A stretch of 64,000 nt of DNA, from positions 744,001-808,000 of the forward strand of contig NW_027480480.1 of NCBI RefSeq assembly GCF_051401765.1, written 5' to 3'. This document shows positions 9,492 through 22,069 of this stretch, in pieces. The notes beneath the pieces are model-generated. The model had not been told where the DNA came from. It made no database searches and saw nothing but the letters and a program-made list of their open reading frames with translations. A program made the position numbers and the translations under genes. The DNA comes from Calliopsis andreniformis (taxonomy: Eukaryota > Arthropoda > Insecta > Hymenoptera > Andrenidae). The first letter of the stretch is position 1. Each line of letters starts with the position of its first letter.

Positions 9492-12467
9492 GGGGACAGA
9501 GTGTTGAGGGTTGAGTGATGAGAATTGATGTTTGTGGATAGAAATTTGAAGATTGCAGGCTGAGTATTGAGGATTGAAAACTGTGAATTGATGATATTCT
9601 ATTGAGGATTGAGGATTGACATCTGACTGTTCAGGTCTGAGATCTGAAGATTGAGGATTCAGGATTGAGGATTCAGGATTGAGGTTTGATGACTGAGGGT
9701 TGAGGATTGAGGATTGAGGCATGAGGATTGAGGATTGAGGATTGAAGATTGAGGATTGTGGATTGAGGATGAAGGCTGAGGGTTGAGGATTGATGTTTGA
9801 GGTCTGAGGACTGAGGACTGAGGATTGAGAATTGAGGATTGAGGGTTGAATATTGAAGATTGAGGATTGGGTATTGAGGATTGAAGAATGAGGATTGAGG
9901 AATGAGGATTGAGGATTTAGGATTGCAGATTGAGTATTGAGGATTGAATCCTGACGATTGAGGATTGAGGATTGAGGATTGAGGATTGAGGATGGAGGAT
10001 TGAAGATTGAGTATTGAGGATTGAAGATTGAGGATTGAGAATTGAGGATTGAGGATTGAGGTTTGAGTGTTGATGTTTGTGTATTGAATCCTGAGAGTTC
10101 AGGGTATTCTATTGAGTATTGAGAATTGAGGATTGATGGTTGAGTATTGAGGATTGAGGATTGAGGTTTGAGGATTGTGTATTGAGGATTGAGGATTGAG
10201 GATTGAAGACTGAATATTGATGATTGAAGATTGAGGATCGAGGATTGTGGGGTGTGGATTGAGGACGAGGACTGAGGGTTGAGTATTGATGTTTGAGGTC
10301 TGAGGATTGAGGATTGAAGGTCGAGAATTGAGGATTGAGGATTGACGATTGAAGATTGAGGATTGAGGATTGATGATTGAGGATTGAGGATGAGGGCTGA
10401 GGGTTGAGGATTGATGGTTGAGGATTGAAGATTGAGTATTGAGGATTGAAGGTTGAGGATTGAGGATTGAGGATTGAGGATTGAGGATTGAGGATTGTAG
10501 GTTGAATATTGATGATTGAAGATTGAGGATTGAGGATTGAGGATTGAGGTTTGTGGATTGAGGACGAGGACTGAGGGTTGAATATTGATGTTTGCGGTCT
10601 GAGGATTGAGGATTGAGGATTGAGGATTGAGAATTGAGGATTCAGGATTGAGGATTGAGGATTGAAGATTGAGGATTGAGGATTGAGCATTGAGGATTGA
10701 GGATTGAGTATCGAGGATTGAAGATTGAGTATTGGGGGTTGAAGGTTGACGACTGAGGATTGAGTATTGAGGATTGAGAATTGAGGATTGATTATTGAAG
10801 ATTGAGTATTGAGGATTGAAGATTGAGGAGTGAGGATTGAGGATTGAGGATTGAGGATGAGGGCTGAGGGTTGAGGCTTGAGGTTTGAGGACTGAGGACT
10901 GAGGACTGAGAATTGAGAATTTAGGATTGAGGATTGAGGATTGAAGATTGAGGATTGGGTATTGAGGATTGAAGAATGATGATTGAGGATTGAGTATTGA
11001 GGATTGAGGATTGAGGATTGAAGGTTGAGGATTGAAGAATGAAGATTGAGGATTGAGGATTGAGTATTGAGGATTGAAGACTGACGATTGAGGATTGATG
11101 ATTGAGGATTGGGTATTGAGGATTGAAGAATGAGGATTGAGGATTGAGGATGGAGGATTGAAGATTGAAGATTGAGTATTGAGGATTGAAGATTGATGAT
11201 TGAGGATTGAGTATTGAGGATTGAGTGTTGAGTGTTGAGGTTTGAGTATTGAATCCTGAGAATTCAGGATACTCTATTGAGTATTGAGAATTGAGGATTG
11301 ATGGTTGTGTATTGAGGATTGAGGATACAGGATTGAGCATTGAGGGTTGAGGATTGAGGATTGAGGATTGAAGATTGAGTATTGAGGATTGAAGATTGAG
11401 GATTGAGGATTGAGTATTGAGAATTGAGGGCTGATAGTTGAGTATAGAGGACTGAAGATTGAGGATTGAAGATTGAGTATTGAGGATTCAGAATTGAGGT
11501 TTGAGGACAGAGGATTGAGTATTGAGGATTGAGGATTGAGGATTGAGGATTGAGGATTGAGGATTGAGGACTGAAGATTGAATATAGATGATTGAAGATT
11601 GAGGTTTGAGGATTGATGGTTGTGGATTGAGGACGAGGACTGAGGGTTGAGTATTGATGTTTGAGTTCTGAGAACTGAGGAATGAGGATTGAGAATTGAG
11701 GATTGAGGATTGAGGATTGAGGATTGAAGATTGATTATTGAGGATTGAAGATTGAGCATTGAGGATTGAGGATTGAGTATCGAGGATTGAAGATTGAGTA
11801 TTGGGGGTTGAGGGTTGACGACTGAGGATTGAGTATTGAGGATTGAAGCTTGAGGATTGGGTGCTGAGGATTGAAGAATGAGGATTGAGGATTGAGGATT
11901 GAGGATTGAGGATTGAGGATTGAGGATTGAAGGTTGAGTATTAAGGATTGAAGATTGAGGATTGGGTATTGAGGATTGAAGAATGAGGATTGAGGATTGA
12001 GGATTGAGGATTGAGTATTGCAGATTGAGTATTGAGGATTGAAGTTTGAGGGTTGAGCATTGAGGATACAGGATTGAGCATTGAGGGTTGAGGATTGAGG
12101 ATTGAGGATTGAAGATTGAGTATTGAGGATTGAAGATTGAGGATTGAGGATTGACTATTGAGAATTGAGGGCTGATAGTTGAGTATAGAGGACTGAAGAT
12201 TGAGGATTGAAGATTGAGTATTGAGGATTCAGAATTGAGGTTTGAGGACTGAGGATTGAGGATTGAAGATTCAGTATTGAGGATTGAAGGTTGAGGATTG
12301 AGGATTGAGGATTGAGGATTGAAGATTGAGTATTGAGGATTGAAAATTCAGTATTGAGGATTGAGGATTCAGGATTGAGGATTGAGGATTGAGGATTGAG
12401 TATTCAGGATTGAAGATTGAGGACTGAGAATTGAGGATTGAGTATTGAGGATTGAAGATTGAGGATT
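9492..12467 (+). repeat. B' higher-order repeat unit, 2,976 bp
   Basis: This is the short form of the unit, with C sites at 10,090 and 11,255. It lacks 16 heptamers that the 3,088-bp units carry in the stretch before the next B' anchor (compare about 11,950 with 8,870-8,980). The counterpart at 55,086-58,061 has the same length. Confidence 0.88.
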
Positions 12468-15400
12468 GGGGACAGAGTGTTGAGGGTTGAGTGATGAGAA
12501 TTGATGTTTGTGGATAGAAATTTGAAGATTGCAGGCTGAGTATTGAGGATTGAAAACTGTGAATTGATGATATTCTATTGAGGATTGAGGATTGACATCT
12601 GACTGTTCAGGTCTGAGATCTGAAGATTGAGGATTCAGGATTGAGGATTCAGGATTGAGGTTTGATGACTGAGGGTTGAGGATTGAGGATTGAGGCATGA
12701 GGATTGAGGATTGAGGATTGAAGATTGAGGATTGTGGATTGAGGATGAAGGCTGAGGGTTGAGGATTGATGTTTGAGGTCTGAGGACTGAGGACTGAGGA
12801 TTGAGAATTGAGGATTGAGGGTTGAATATTGAAGATTGAGGATTGGGTATTGAGGATTGAAGAATGAGGATTGAGGAATGAGGATTGAGGATTTAGGATT
12901 GCAGATTGAGTATTGAGGATTGAATCCTGACGATTGAGGATTGAGGATTGAGGATTGAGGATTGAGGATGGAGGATTGAAGATTGAGTATTGAGGATTGA
13001 AGATTGAGGATTGAGAATTGAGGATTGAGGATTGAGGTTTGAGTGTTGATGTTTGTGTATTGAATCCTGAGAGTTCAGGGTATTCTATTGAGTATTGAGA
13101 ATTGAGGATTGATGGTTGAGTATTGAGGATTGAGGATTGAGGTTTGAGGATTGTGTATTGAGGATTGAGGATTGAGGATTGAAGACTGAATATTGATGAT
13201 TGAAGATTGAGGATCGAGGATTGAGGGGTGTGGATTGAGGACGAGGACTGAGGGTTGAGTATTGATGTTTGAGGTCTGAGGATTGAGGATTGAAGGTCGA
13301 GAATTGAGGATTGAGGATTGACGATTGAAGATTGCGGATTGAGGATTGATGATTGAGGATTGAGGATGAGGGCTGAGGGTTGAGGATTGATGGTTGAGGA
13401 TTGAAGATTGAGTATTGAGGATTGAAGGTTGAGGATTGAGGATTGAGGATTGAGGATTGAGGATTGAGGATTGTAGGTTGAATATTGATGATTGAAGATT
13501 GAGGATTGAGGATTGAGGATTGAGGTTTGTGGATTGAGGACGAGGACTGAGGGTTGAATATTGATGTTTGCGGTCTGAGGATTGAGGATTGAGGATTGAG
13601 GATTGAGAATTGAGGATTCAGGATTGAGGATTGAGGATTGAAGATTGAGGATTGAGGATTGAGCATTGAGGATTGAGGATTGAGTATCGAGGATTGAAGA
13701 TTGAGTATTGGGGGTTGAAGGTTGACGACTGAGGATTGAGTATTGAGGATTGAGAATTGAGGATTGATTATTGAAGATTGAGTATTGAGGATTGAAGATT
13801 GAGGAGTGAGGATTGAGGATTGAGGATTGAGGATGAGGGCTGAGGGTTGAGGCTTGAGGTTTGAGGACTGAGGACTGAGGACTGAGAATTGAGAATTTAG
13901 GATTGAGGATTGAGGATTGAAGATTGAGGATTGGGTATTGAGGATTGAAGAATGATGATTGAGGATTGAGTATTGAGGATTGAGGATTGAGGATTGAAGG
14001 TTGAGGATTGAAGAATGAAGATTGAGGATTGAGGATTGAGTATTGAGGATTGAAGACTGACGATTGAGGATTGATGATTGAGGATTGGGTATTGAGGATT
14101 GAAGAATGAGGATTGAGGATTGAGGATGGAGGATTGAAGATTGAAGATTGAGTATTGAGGATTGAAGATTGATGATTGAGGATTGAGTATTGAGGATTGA
14201 GTGTTGAGTGTTGAGGTTTGAGTATTGAATCCTGAGAATTTAGGATACTCTATTGAGTATTGAGAATTGAGGATTGATGGTTGTGTATTGAGGATTGAGG
14301 ATACAGGATTGAGCATTGAGGGTTGAGGATTGAGGATTGAGGATTGAAGATTGAGTATTGAGGATTGAAGATTGAGGATTGAGGATTGAGTATTGAGAAT
14401 TGAGGGCTGATAGTTGAGTATAGAGGACTGAAGATTGAGGATTGAAGATTGAGTATTGAGGATTCAGAATTGAGGTTTGAGGACAGAGGATTGAGTATTG
14501 AGGATTGAGGATTGAGGATTGAGGATTGAGGATTGAGGATTGAGGACTGAAGATTGAATATAGATGATTGAAGATTGAGGTTTGAGGATTGATGGTTGTG
14601 GATTGAGGACGAGGACTGAGGGTTGAGTATTGATGTTTGAGTTCTGAGAACTGAGGAATGAGGATTGAGAATTGAGGATTGAGGATTGAGGACTGAGGAT
14701 TGAAGATTGATTATTGAGGATTGAAGATTGAGCATTGAGGATTGAGGATTGAGTATCGAGGATTGAAGATTGAGTATTGGGGGTTGAGGGTTGACGACTG
14801 AGGATTGAGTATTGAGGATTGAAGCTTGAGGATTGGGTGCTGAGGATTGAAGAATGAGGATTGAGGATTGAGGATTGAGGATTGAGGATTGAGGATTGAG
14901 GATTGAAGGTTGAGTATTAAGGATTGAAGATTGAGGATTGAGGTCTGAGGATTGAGGATTGAGAATTGAAGATTGAGGATTGGGTGTTGAGGATTGAAGA
15001 ATGAGGGTTGAGGATTGAGGATTGAGGATTGAGTATTCAAGATTGAGGATTGGGTATTGAGGATTGAAGAATGAGGATTGAGGATTGAGGATTGAGGATT
15101 GAGTATTGCAGATTGAGTATTGAGGATTGAAGTTTGAGGGTTGAGCATTGAGGATACAGGATTGAGCATTGAGGGTTGAGGATTGAGGATTGAGGATTGA
15201 AGATTGAGTATTGAGGATTGAAGATTGAGGATTGAGGATTGACTATTGAGAATTGAGGGCTGATAGTTGAGTATAGAGGACTGAAGATTGAGGATTGAAG
15301 ATTGAGTATTGAGGATTCAGAATTGAGGTTTGAGGACTGAGGATTGAGGATTGAAGATTCAGTATTGAGGATTGAAGGTTGAGGATTGAGGATTGAGGAT

Positions 15401-15555
15401 TGAGGATTGAAGATTGAGTATTGAGGATTGAAAATTCAGTATTGAGGATTGAGGATTCAGGATTGAGGATTGAGGATTGAGGATTGAGTATTCAGGATTG
15501 AAGATTGAGGATTGAGAATTGAGGATTGAGTATTGAGGATTGAAGATTGAGGATT
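12468..15555 (+). repeat. B' higher-order repeat unit, 3,088 bp
   Basis: C sites lie at 13,066 and 14,231. The second has TTAGG instead of TCAGG in its right arm, a private change kept in the counterpart at 59,825. The counterpart unit is 58,062-61,149. Confidence 0.88.
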
Positions 15556-18500
15556 GGGGACAGAGTGTTGAGGGTTGAGTGATGAGAATTGATGTTTGTG
15601 GATAGAAATTTGAAGATTGCAGGCTGAGTATTGAGTATTGAAAACTGTGAATTGATGATATTCTATTGAGGATTGAGGATTGACATCTGACTGTTCAGGT
15701 CTGAGATCTGAAGATTGAGGATTCTGGATTGAGGATTCAGGATTGAGGTTTGATGACTGAGGGTTGAGGATTGAGGATTGAGGCATGAGGATTGAGGATT
15801 GAGGATTGAAGATTGAGGATTGTGGATTGAGGATGAAGGCTGAGGGTTGAGGATTGAGGTTTGAGGTCTGAGGACTGAGGACTGAGGATTGAGAATTGAG
15901 GATTGAGGGTTGAATATTGAAGATTGAGGATTGGGTATTGAGGATTGAAGAATGAGGATTGAGGAATGAGGATTGAGGATTTAGGATTGCAGATTGAGTA
16001 TTGAGGATTGAATCCTGACGATTGAGGATTGAGGATTGAGGATTGAGGATTGAGGATGGAGGATTGAAGATTGAGTATTGAGGATTGAAGATTGAGGATT
16101 GAGAATTGAGGATTGAGGATTGAGGTTTGAGTGTTGATGTTTGTGTATTGAATCCTGAGAGTTCAGGGTATTCTATTGAGTATTGAGAATTGAGGATTGA
16201 TGGTTGAGTATTGAGGATTGAGGATTGAGGTTTGAGGATTGTGTATTGAGGATTGAGGATTGAGGATTGAAGACTGAATATTGATGATTGAAGATTGAGG
16301 ATCGAGGATTGAGGGGTGTGGATTGAGGACGAGGACTGAGGGTTGAGTATTGATGTTTGAGGTCTGAGGATTGAGGATTGAAGGTCGAGAATTGAGGATT
16401 GAGGATTGACGATTGAAGATTGAGGATTGAGGATTGATGATTGAGGATTGAGGATGAGGGCTGAGGGTTGAGGATTGATGGTTGAGGATTGAAGATTGAG
16501 TATTGAGGATTGAAGGTTGAGGATTGAGGATTGAGGATTGAGGATTGAGGATTGAGGATTGTAGGTTGAATATTGATGATTGAAGATTGAGGATTGAGGA
16601 TTGAGGTTTGTGGATTGAGGACGAGGACTGAGGGTTGAATATTGATGTTTGCGGTCTGAGGATTGAGGATTGAGGATTGAGGATTGAGAATTGAGGATTC
16701 AGGATTGAGGATTGAGGATTGAAGATTGAGGATTGAGGATTGAGCATTGAGGATTGAGGATTGAGTATCGAGGATTGAAGATTGAGTATTGGGGGTTGAA
16801 GGTTGACGACTGAGGATTGAGTATTGAGGATTGAGAATTGAGGATTGATTATTGAAGATTGAGTATTGAGGATTGAAGATTGAGGATTGAGGATTGAGGA
16901 TTGAGGATTGAGGATGAGGGCTGAGGGTTGAGGCTTGAGGTTTGAGGACTGAGGACTGAGGACTGAGAATTGAGAATTTAGGATTGAGGATTGAGGATTG
17001 AAGATTGAGGATTGGGTATTGAGGATTGAAGAATGATGATTGAGGATTGAGTATTGAGGATTGAGGATTGAGGATTGAAGGTTGAGGATTGAAGAATGAA
17101 GATTGAGGATTGAGGATTGAGTATTGAGGATTGAAGACTGACGATTGAGGATTGATGATTGAGGATTGGGTATTGAGGATTGAAGATTGAGGATTGAGGA
17201 TGGAGGATTGAAGATTGAAGATTGAGTATTGAGGATTGAAGATTGATGATTGAGGATTGAGTATTGAGGATTGAGTGTTGAGTGTTGAGGTTTGAGTATT
17301 GAATCCTGAGAATTCAGGATACTCTATTGAGTATTGAGAATTGAGGATTGATGGTTGTGTATTGAGGATTGAGGATACAGGATTGAGCATTGAGGGTTGA
17401 GGATTGAGGATTGAGGATTGAAGATTGAGTATTGAGGATTGAAGATTGAGGATTGAGGATTGAGTATTGAGAATTGAGGGCTGATAGTTGAGTATAGAGG
17501 ACTGAAGATTGAGGATTGAAGATTGAGTATTGAGGATTCAGAATTGAGGTTTGAGGACAGAGGATTGAGTATTGAGGATTGAGGATTGAGGATTGAGGAT
17601 TGAGGATTGAGGATTGAGGACTGAAGATTGAATATAGATGATTGAAGATTGAGGATTGAGGATTGATGGTAGTGGATTGAGGACGAGGACTGAGGGTTGA
17701 GTATTGATGTTTGAGGTCTGAGGATTGAGGATTGAAGGTCGAGAATTGAGGATTGAGGATTGACGATTGAAGATTGAGGATTGAGGATTGATGATTGAGG
17801 ATTGAGGATGAGGGCTGAGGGTTGAGGATTGATGGTTGAGGATTGAAGATTGAGTATTGAGGATTGAAGGTTGAGGATTGAGGATTGAGGATTGAGGATT
17901 GAGGATTGAGGATTGTAGGTTGAATATTGATGATTGAAGATTGAGGATTGAGGATTGAGGTTTGTGGATTGAGGACGAGGACTGAGGGTTGAATATTGAT
18001 GTTTGCGGTCTGAGGATTGAGGATTGAGGATTGAGGATTGAGAATTGAGGATTCAGGATTGAGGATTGAGGATTGAAGATTGAGGATTGAGGATTGAGCA
18101 TTGAGGATTGAGGATTGAGTATCGAGGATTGAAGATTGAGTATTGGGGGTTGAAGGTTGACGACTGAGGATTGAGTATTGAGGATTGAGAATTGAGGATT
18201 GATTATTGAAGATTGAGTATTGAGGATTGAAGATTGAGGATTGAGGATTGAGGATTGAGGATTGAGGATGAGGGCTGAGGGTTGAGGCTTGAGGTTTGAG
18301 GACTGAGGACTGAGGACTGAGAATTGAGAATTTAGGATTGAGGATTGAGGATTGAAGATTGAGGATTGGGTATTGAGGATTGAAGAATGATGATTGAGGA
18401 TTGAGTATTGAGGATTGAGGATTGAGGATTGAAGGTTGAGGATTGAAGAATGAAGATTGAGGATTGAGGATTGAGTATTGAGGATTGAAGACTGACGATT

Positions 18501-19432
18501 GAGGATTGATGATTGAGGATTGGGTATTGAGGATTGAAGAATGAGGATTGAGGATTGAGGATGGAGGATTGAAGATTGAAGATTGAGTATTGAGGATTGA
18601 AGATTGATGATTGAGGATTGAGTATTGAGGATTGAGTGTTGAGTGTTGAGGTTTGAGTATTGAATCCTGAGAATTCAGGATACTCTATTGAGTATTGAGA
18701 ATTGAGGATTGATGGTTGTGTATTGAGGATTGAGGATACAGGATTGAGCATTGAGGGTTGAGGATTGAGGATTGAGGATTGAAGATTGAGTATTGAGGAT
18801 TGAAGATTGAGGATTGAGGTCTGAGGATTGAGGATTGAGTATTGAAGATTGAGGATTGGGTGTTGAGGATTGAAGAATGAGGGTTGAGGATTGAGGATTG
18901 AGGATTGAGTATTCAAGATTGAGGATTGGGTATTGAGGATTGAAGAATGAGGATTGAGGATTGAGGATTGAGGATTGAGTATTGCAGATTGAGTATTGAG
19001 GATTGAAGTTTGAGGGGTTGAGCATTGAGGATACAGGATTGAGCATTGAGGGTTGAGGATTGAGGATTGAGGATTGAAGATTGAGTATTGAGGATTGAAG
19101 ATTGAGGATTGAGGATTGAGTATTGAGAATTGAGGGCTGATAGTTGAGTATAGAGGACTGAAGATTGAGGATTGAAGATTGAGTATTGAGGATTCAGAAT
19201 TGAGGTTTGAGGACTGAGGATTGAGGATTGAAGATTCAGTATTGAGGATTGAAGGTTGAGGATTGAGGATTGAGGATTGAGGATTGAAGATTGAGTATTG
19301 AGGATTGAAAATTCAGTATTGAGGATTGAGGATTCAGGATTGAGGATTGAGGATTGAGGATTGAGTATTCAGGATTGAAGATTGAGGATTGAGAATTGAG
19401 GATTGAGTATTGAGGATTGAAGATTGAGGATT
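15556..19432 (+). repeat. B' higher-order repeat unit, 3,877 bp
   Basis: This is the longest B' unit, with three C sites at 16,154, 17,305 and 18,666. The extra length comes from a partial internal repeat: the stretch around 16,340-17,320 is echoed at about 17,700-18,680. It also holds the only 8-bp unit found, GAGGGGTT at 19,012-19,019. Its counterpart at 61,150 is cut by the window end. Confidence 0.85.
19012..19019 (+). repeat. Single 8-bp unit GAGGGGTT
   Basis: This is the only unit longer than 7 bp that I found. Sister positions, for example near 9,066 and 15,136, read GAGGGTT. It is needed to make the 15,556 to 19,433 anchor distance fit the count of hexamers there (nine minus one). 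Whether it is real or a one-base sequencing error cannot be told. Confidence 0.75.
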
Positions 19433-19914
19433 GGGGACAGAGTGTTGAGGGTTGAGTGATGAGAATTGATGTTTGTGGATAGAAATTTGAAGATTGCAGG
19501 CTGAGTATTGAGTATTGAAAACTGTGAATTGATGATATTCTATTGAGGATTGAGGATTGACATCTGACTGTTCAGGTCTGAGATCTGAAGATTGAGGATT
19601 CTGGATTGAGGATTCAGGATTGAGGTTTGATGACTGAGGGTTGAGGATTGAGGATTGAGGCATGAGGATTGAGGATTGAGGATTGAAGATTGAGGATTGT
19701 GGATTGAGGATGAAGGCTGAGGGTTGAGGATTGAGGTTTGAGGTCTGAGGACTGAGGACTGAGGATTGAGAATTGAGGATTGAGGGTTGAATATTGAAGA
19801 TTGAGGATTGGGTATTGAGGATTGAAGAATGAGGGTTGAGGATTGAGGGTTGAGGATTGAAGATTCAGTATTGAGTATCGAAGATTGAGAGTAGAGAATT
19901 GAGGATTGAACATT

Positions 19915-20089
19915 GAGGAATGAGTGCTGAGGGTTGAGTAGTGAAAATTGATGTTTGTGGATACACGTTGGAAGATTGCAGATTGAGTATTGAGTATTGA
20001 AAGCTGTGAATTGAGGATATTTTATTGAGGATTGAGGAATGACAACTGATTGTTGAGGACCGAGGGCTGAAGATTGAGGATTCAGGGTT
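19915..20089 (+). repeat. Most diverged anchor, opening the central domain
   Basis: It is recognisable as an anchor by its order of units but carries GAGTGCT, GAGTAGT, CACGTTG, GAAAGCT and GAGGATA TTTTATT, none of which occurs in the other 33 copies. It is still in exact heptamer register. It lies only 482 bp after the last B' anchor, at the boundary where C sites stop. Confidence 0.82.
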
Positions 20090-22069
20090 GAGGATTCAGA
20101 ATTGAGGTTTGAGGACAGAGGATTGAGGATTGAAGATTGAGGATTGAGGATTGAGAATTGAGGATTGAGGATTGAAGACTGAGGATTGGGTATTGAGGAT
20201 TCAACTTTGAGGATTGAGGATTGAAGATTGAGGATTGAGGTCTGAGGAGTGAGGATTGAGGATTGAAGATTGAGGATTAAGTGTTGAGGATTGAAGAATG
20301 AGGATTGAGGATTGAGGATTGAGGATTGAGGATTGAAGATTTAAGATTGAGTATTGAGGATTGGAGATTGAGGATTGAGGATTGAGTATTGAGAATTGAG
20401 GACTGATAGTTGAGTATTGAGGACTGAGGATTGAGGACTGAAGATTGATTATTGAGGATTCAGAATTGAGGTTTGAGGACTGAGGATTGAGGATTGAGGA
20501 TTGAGGATTGAGAATGAGGGCTGAGGGTTGAGGATTGATGTTTGAGGACAGAGGACTGAGGATTGAGGATTGAGAATTGAGGATTGAGGATTGAGGATTG
20601 AGTGTTGAGGAGTGAGAATTGAGGATTGAGGATTGAAGATTGAGGTTTGAGGATTGAAGAATGAGGGTTGAGGATTGAGGTTTGAGGATTGAGGATTGCA
20701 GATTGAGTATTGAGGATTGAAGATTGAGGGTTGAGGATTGAGGATTGAGTATTGAGCATTGAGGATTGAGGATTGAGGATTGAGGATTGAAGATGGAGTA
20801 TTGAGGATTGAAGATTGAGGGTTGAGGATTGAGGATTGAGGATTGAGGATTGAAGATAGAGGATTGGGGATTGAGAATTGACGATTGAGGATTGAGTGTT
20901 GAGGAGTGAGAATTGAGGATTGACGATTGAAGATTGAGGTTTGAGGATTGAAGATTGAGTATTGATGATTGAAGATTGAGGATTGAAGAATGAGGACTGA
21001 GGATTGAGGATTGAGGATTAAGGATTGAAGATTGAGTATTGAGGATTGATGATTGGCGATCGAGGATTGAGTATCGAGGATTGAGGATTGAGTATTGAAG
21101 ATTGAGGATTGGGTGTTGAGGATTGAAGATTGAGGATTGAGGATTGAGGATTGAGGATTGAGGATTGAAGATTGAGGATTGGGTATTGAGGATTGAACAA
21201 TGAGGATTGCGGATTGAGGACTGATGGTTGAGGATTGCAGATTGAGTATTGAGGATTGAAGATTGAGGGTTGAGGATTGAGGATTGAGGATTGAGCATTG
21301 AGGATTGAGGATAGAGGATTGAGGATTGAAGATTGAGTATTGAGGATTGAAGATTGAGGATTGAGGATTGAGTATTGACGATTGAGGATTGAGGATTGAA
21401 GATTGAGTATTGAGTATTGAAGGTTGAGGATTGAGGGTTGAGTATTGAGGATTGAGGATTGAAGGTTGAGGATTGGGGACTGAGTGTTGAGGGTTGAGTG
21501 ATGAGAATTGATGTTTGTGGATAGAAATTTGAAGATTGCAGATTGAGTATTGAGTATTGAAAACTGTGAATTGATGATATTCTATTGAGGATTGAGGATT
21601 GACTTCTGATTGTTCAGGTCTGAGGTCTGAAGATTGAGGATTCAGGATTGAGGATTCAGGATTGAGGTTTGATGACTGAGGATTGAGGATTGAGGATTGA
21701 GGCATGAGGATTGAGGATTGAGGATTGAAGATTGAGGATTGAAGATTGAGGATTGGGTGTTGAGGATTGAAGAATGAGGATTGAGGATTGAGGATTGAGG
21801 ATTGAGGATTGAAGATTTAAGATTGAGTATTGAGGATTGGAGATTGAGGATTGAGGATTGAGTATTGAGAATTGAGGACTGATAGTTGAGTATTGAGGAC
21901 TGAGGATTGAGGACTGAAGGTTGAGTATTGAGGATTCAGAATTGAGGTTTGAGGACTGAGGATTGAGAATTGAGGATTGAGGATTGAGAATGAGGGCTGA
22001 GGGTTGAGGATTGATGTTTGAGGACTGAGGACTGAGGATTGAGGATTGAGAATTGAGGATTGAAGATTG

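Larger units (their letters stand above)
1..18406 (+). repeat. Super-repeat copy 1 (left), matches 45,588-64,000
   Basis: This segment recurs in the same order and orientation at 45,588-64,000. Base 1 corresponds to 45,588 and base 18,406 to 64,000. All marker sites keep one offset: 45,587 up to about 8,300 and 45,594 after it. The single change of offset is one extra heptamer in the right copy near 53,890. By eye I found only three substitutions, near 4,520, 4,730 and 10,247, so identity is very high, though I did not check every base. The true left boundary lies outside the window. Confidence 0.95.
4301..19607 (+). repeat. B' higher-order repeat block of about 3 kb period, left
   Basis: Five B' anchors start at 6,404, 9,492, 12,468, 15,556 and 19,433. 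Their spacings are 3,088, 2,976, 3,088 and 3,877 bp. The 112-bp difference between 3,088 and 2,976 is exactly 16 heptamers. Each period holds one C site with GAGAGTT and one or more with GAGAATT. No A anchor occurs. The block opens (4,301-6,403) with a segment that also carries a C site at 5,401. No gene is present. Confidence 0.9.

Noticed and set aside
21054..21061. GGCGATCG, close to the cyanobacterial HIP1 octamer GCGATCGC (also 22,481 and 24,946)
   Set aside because: One base differs, only three copies are present, and all belong to one repeated segment. It does not support a cyanobacterial source.
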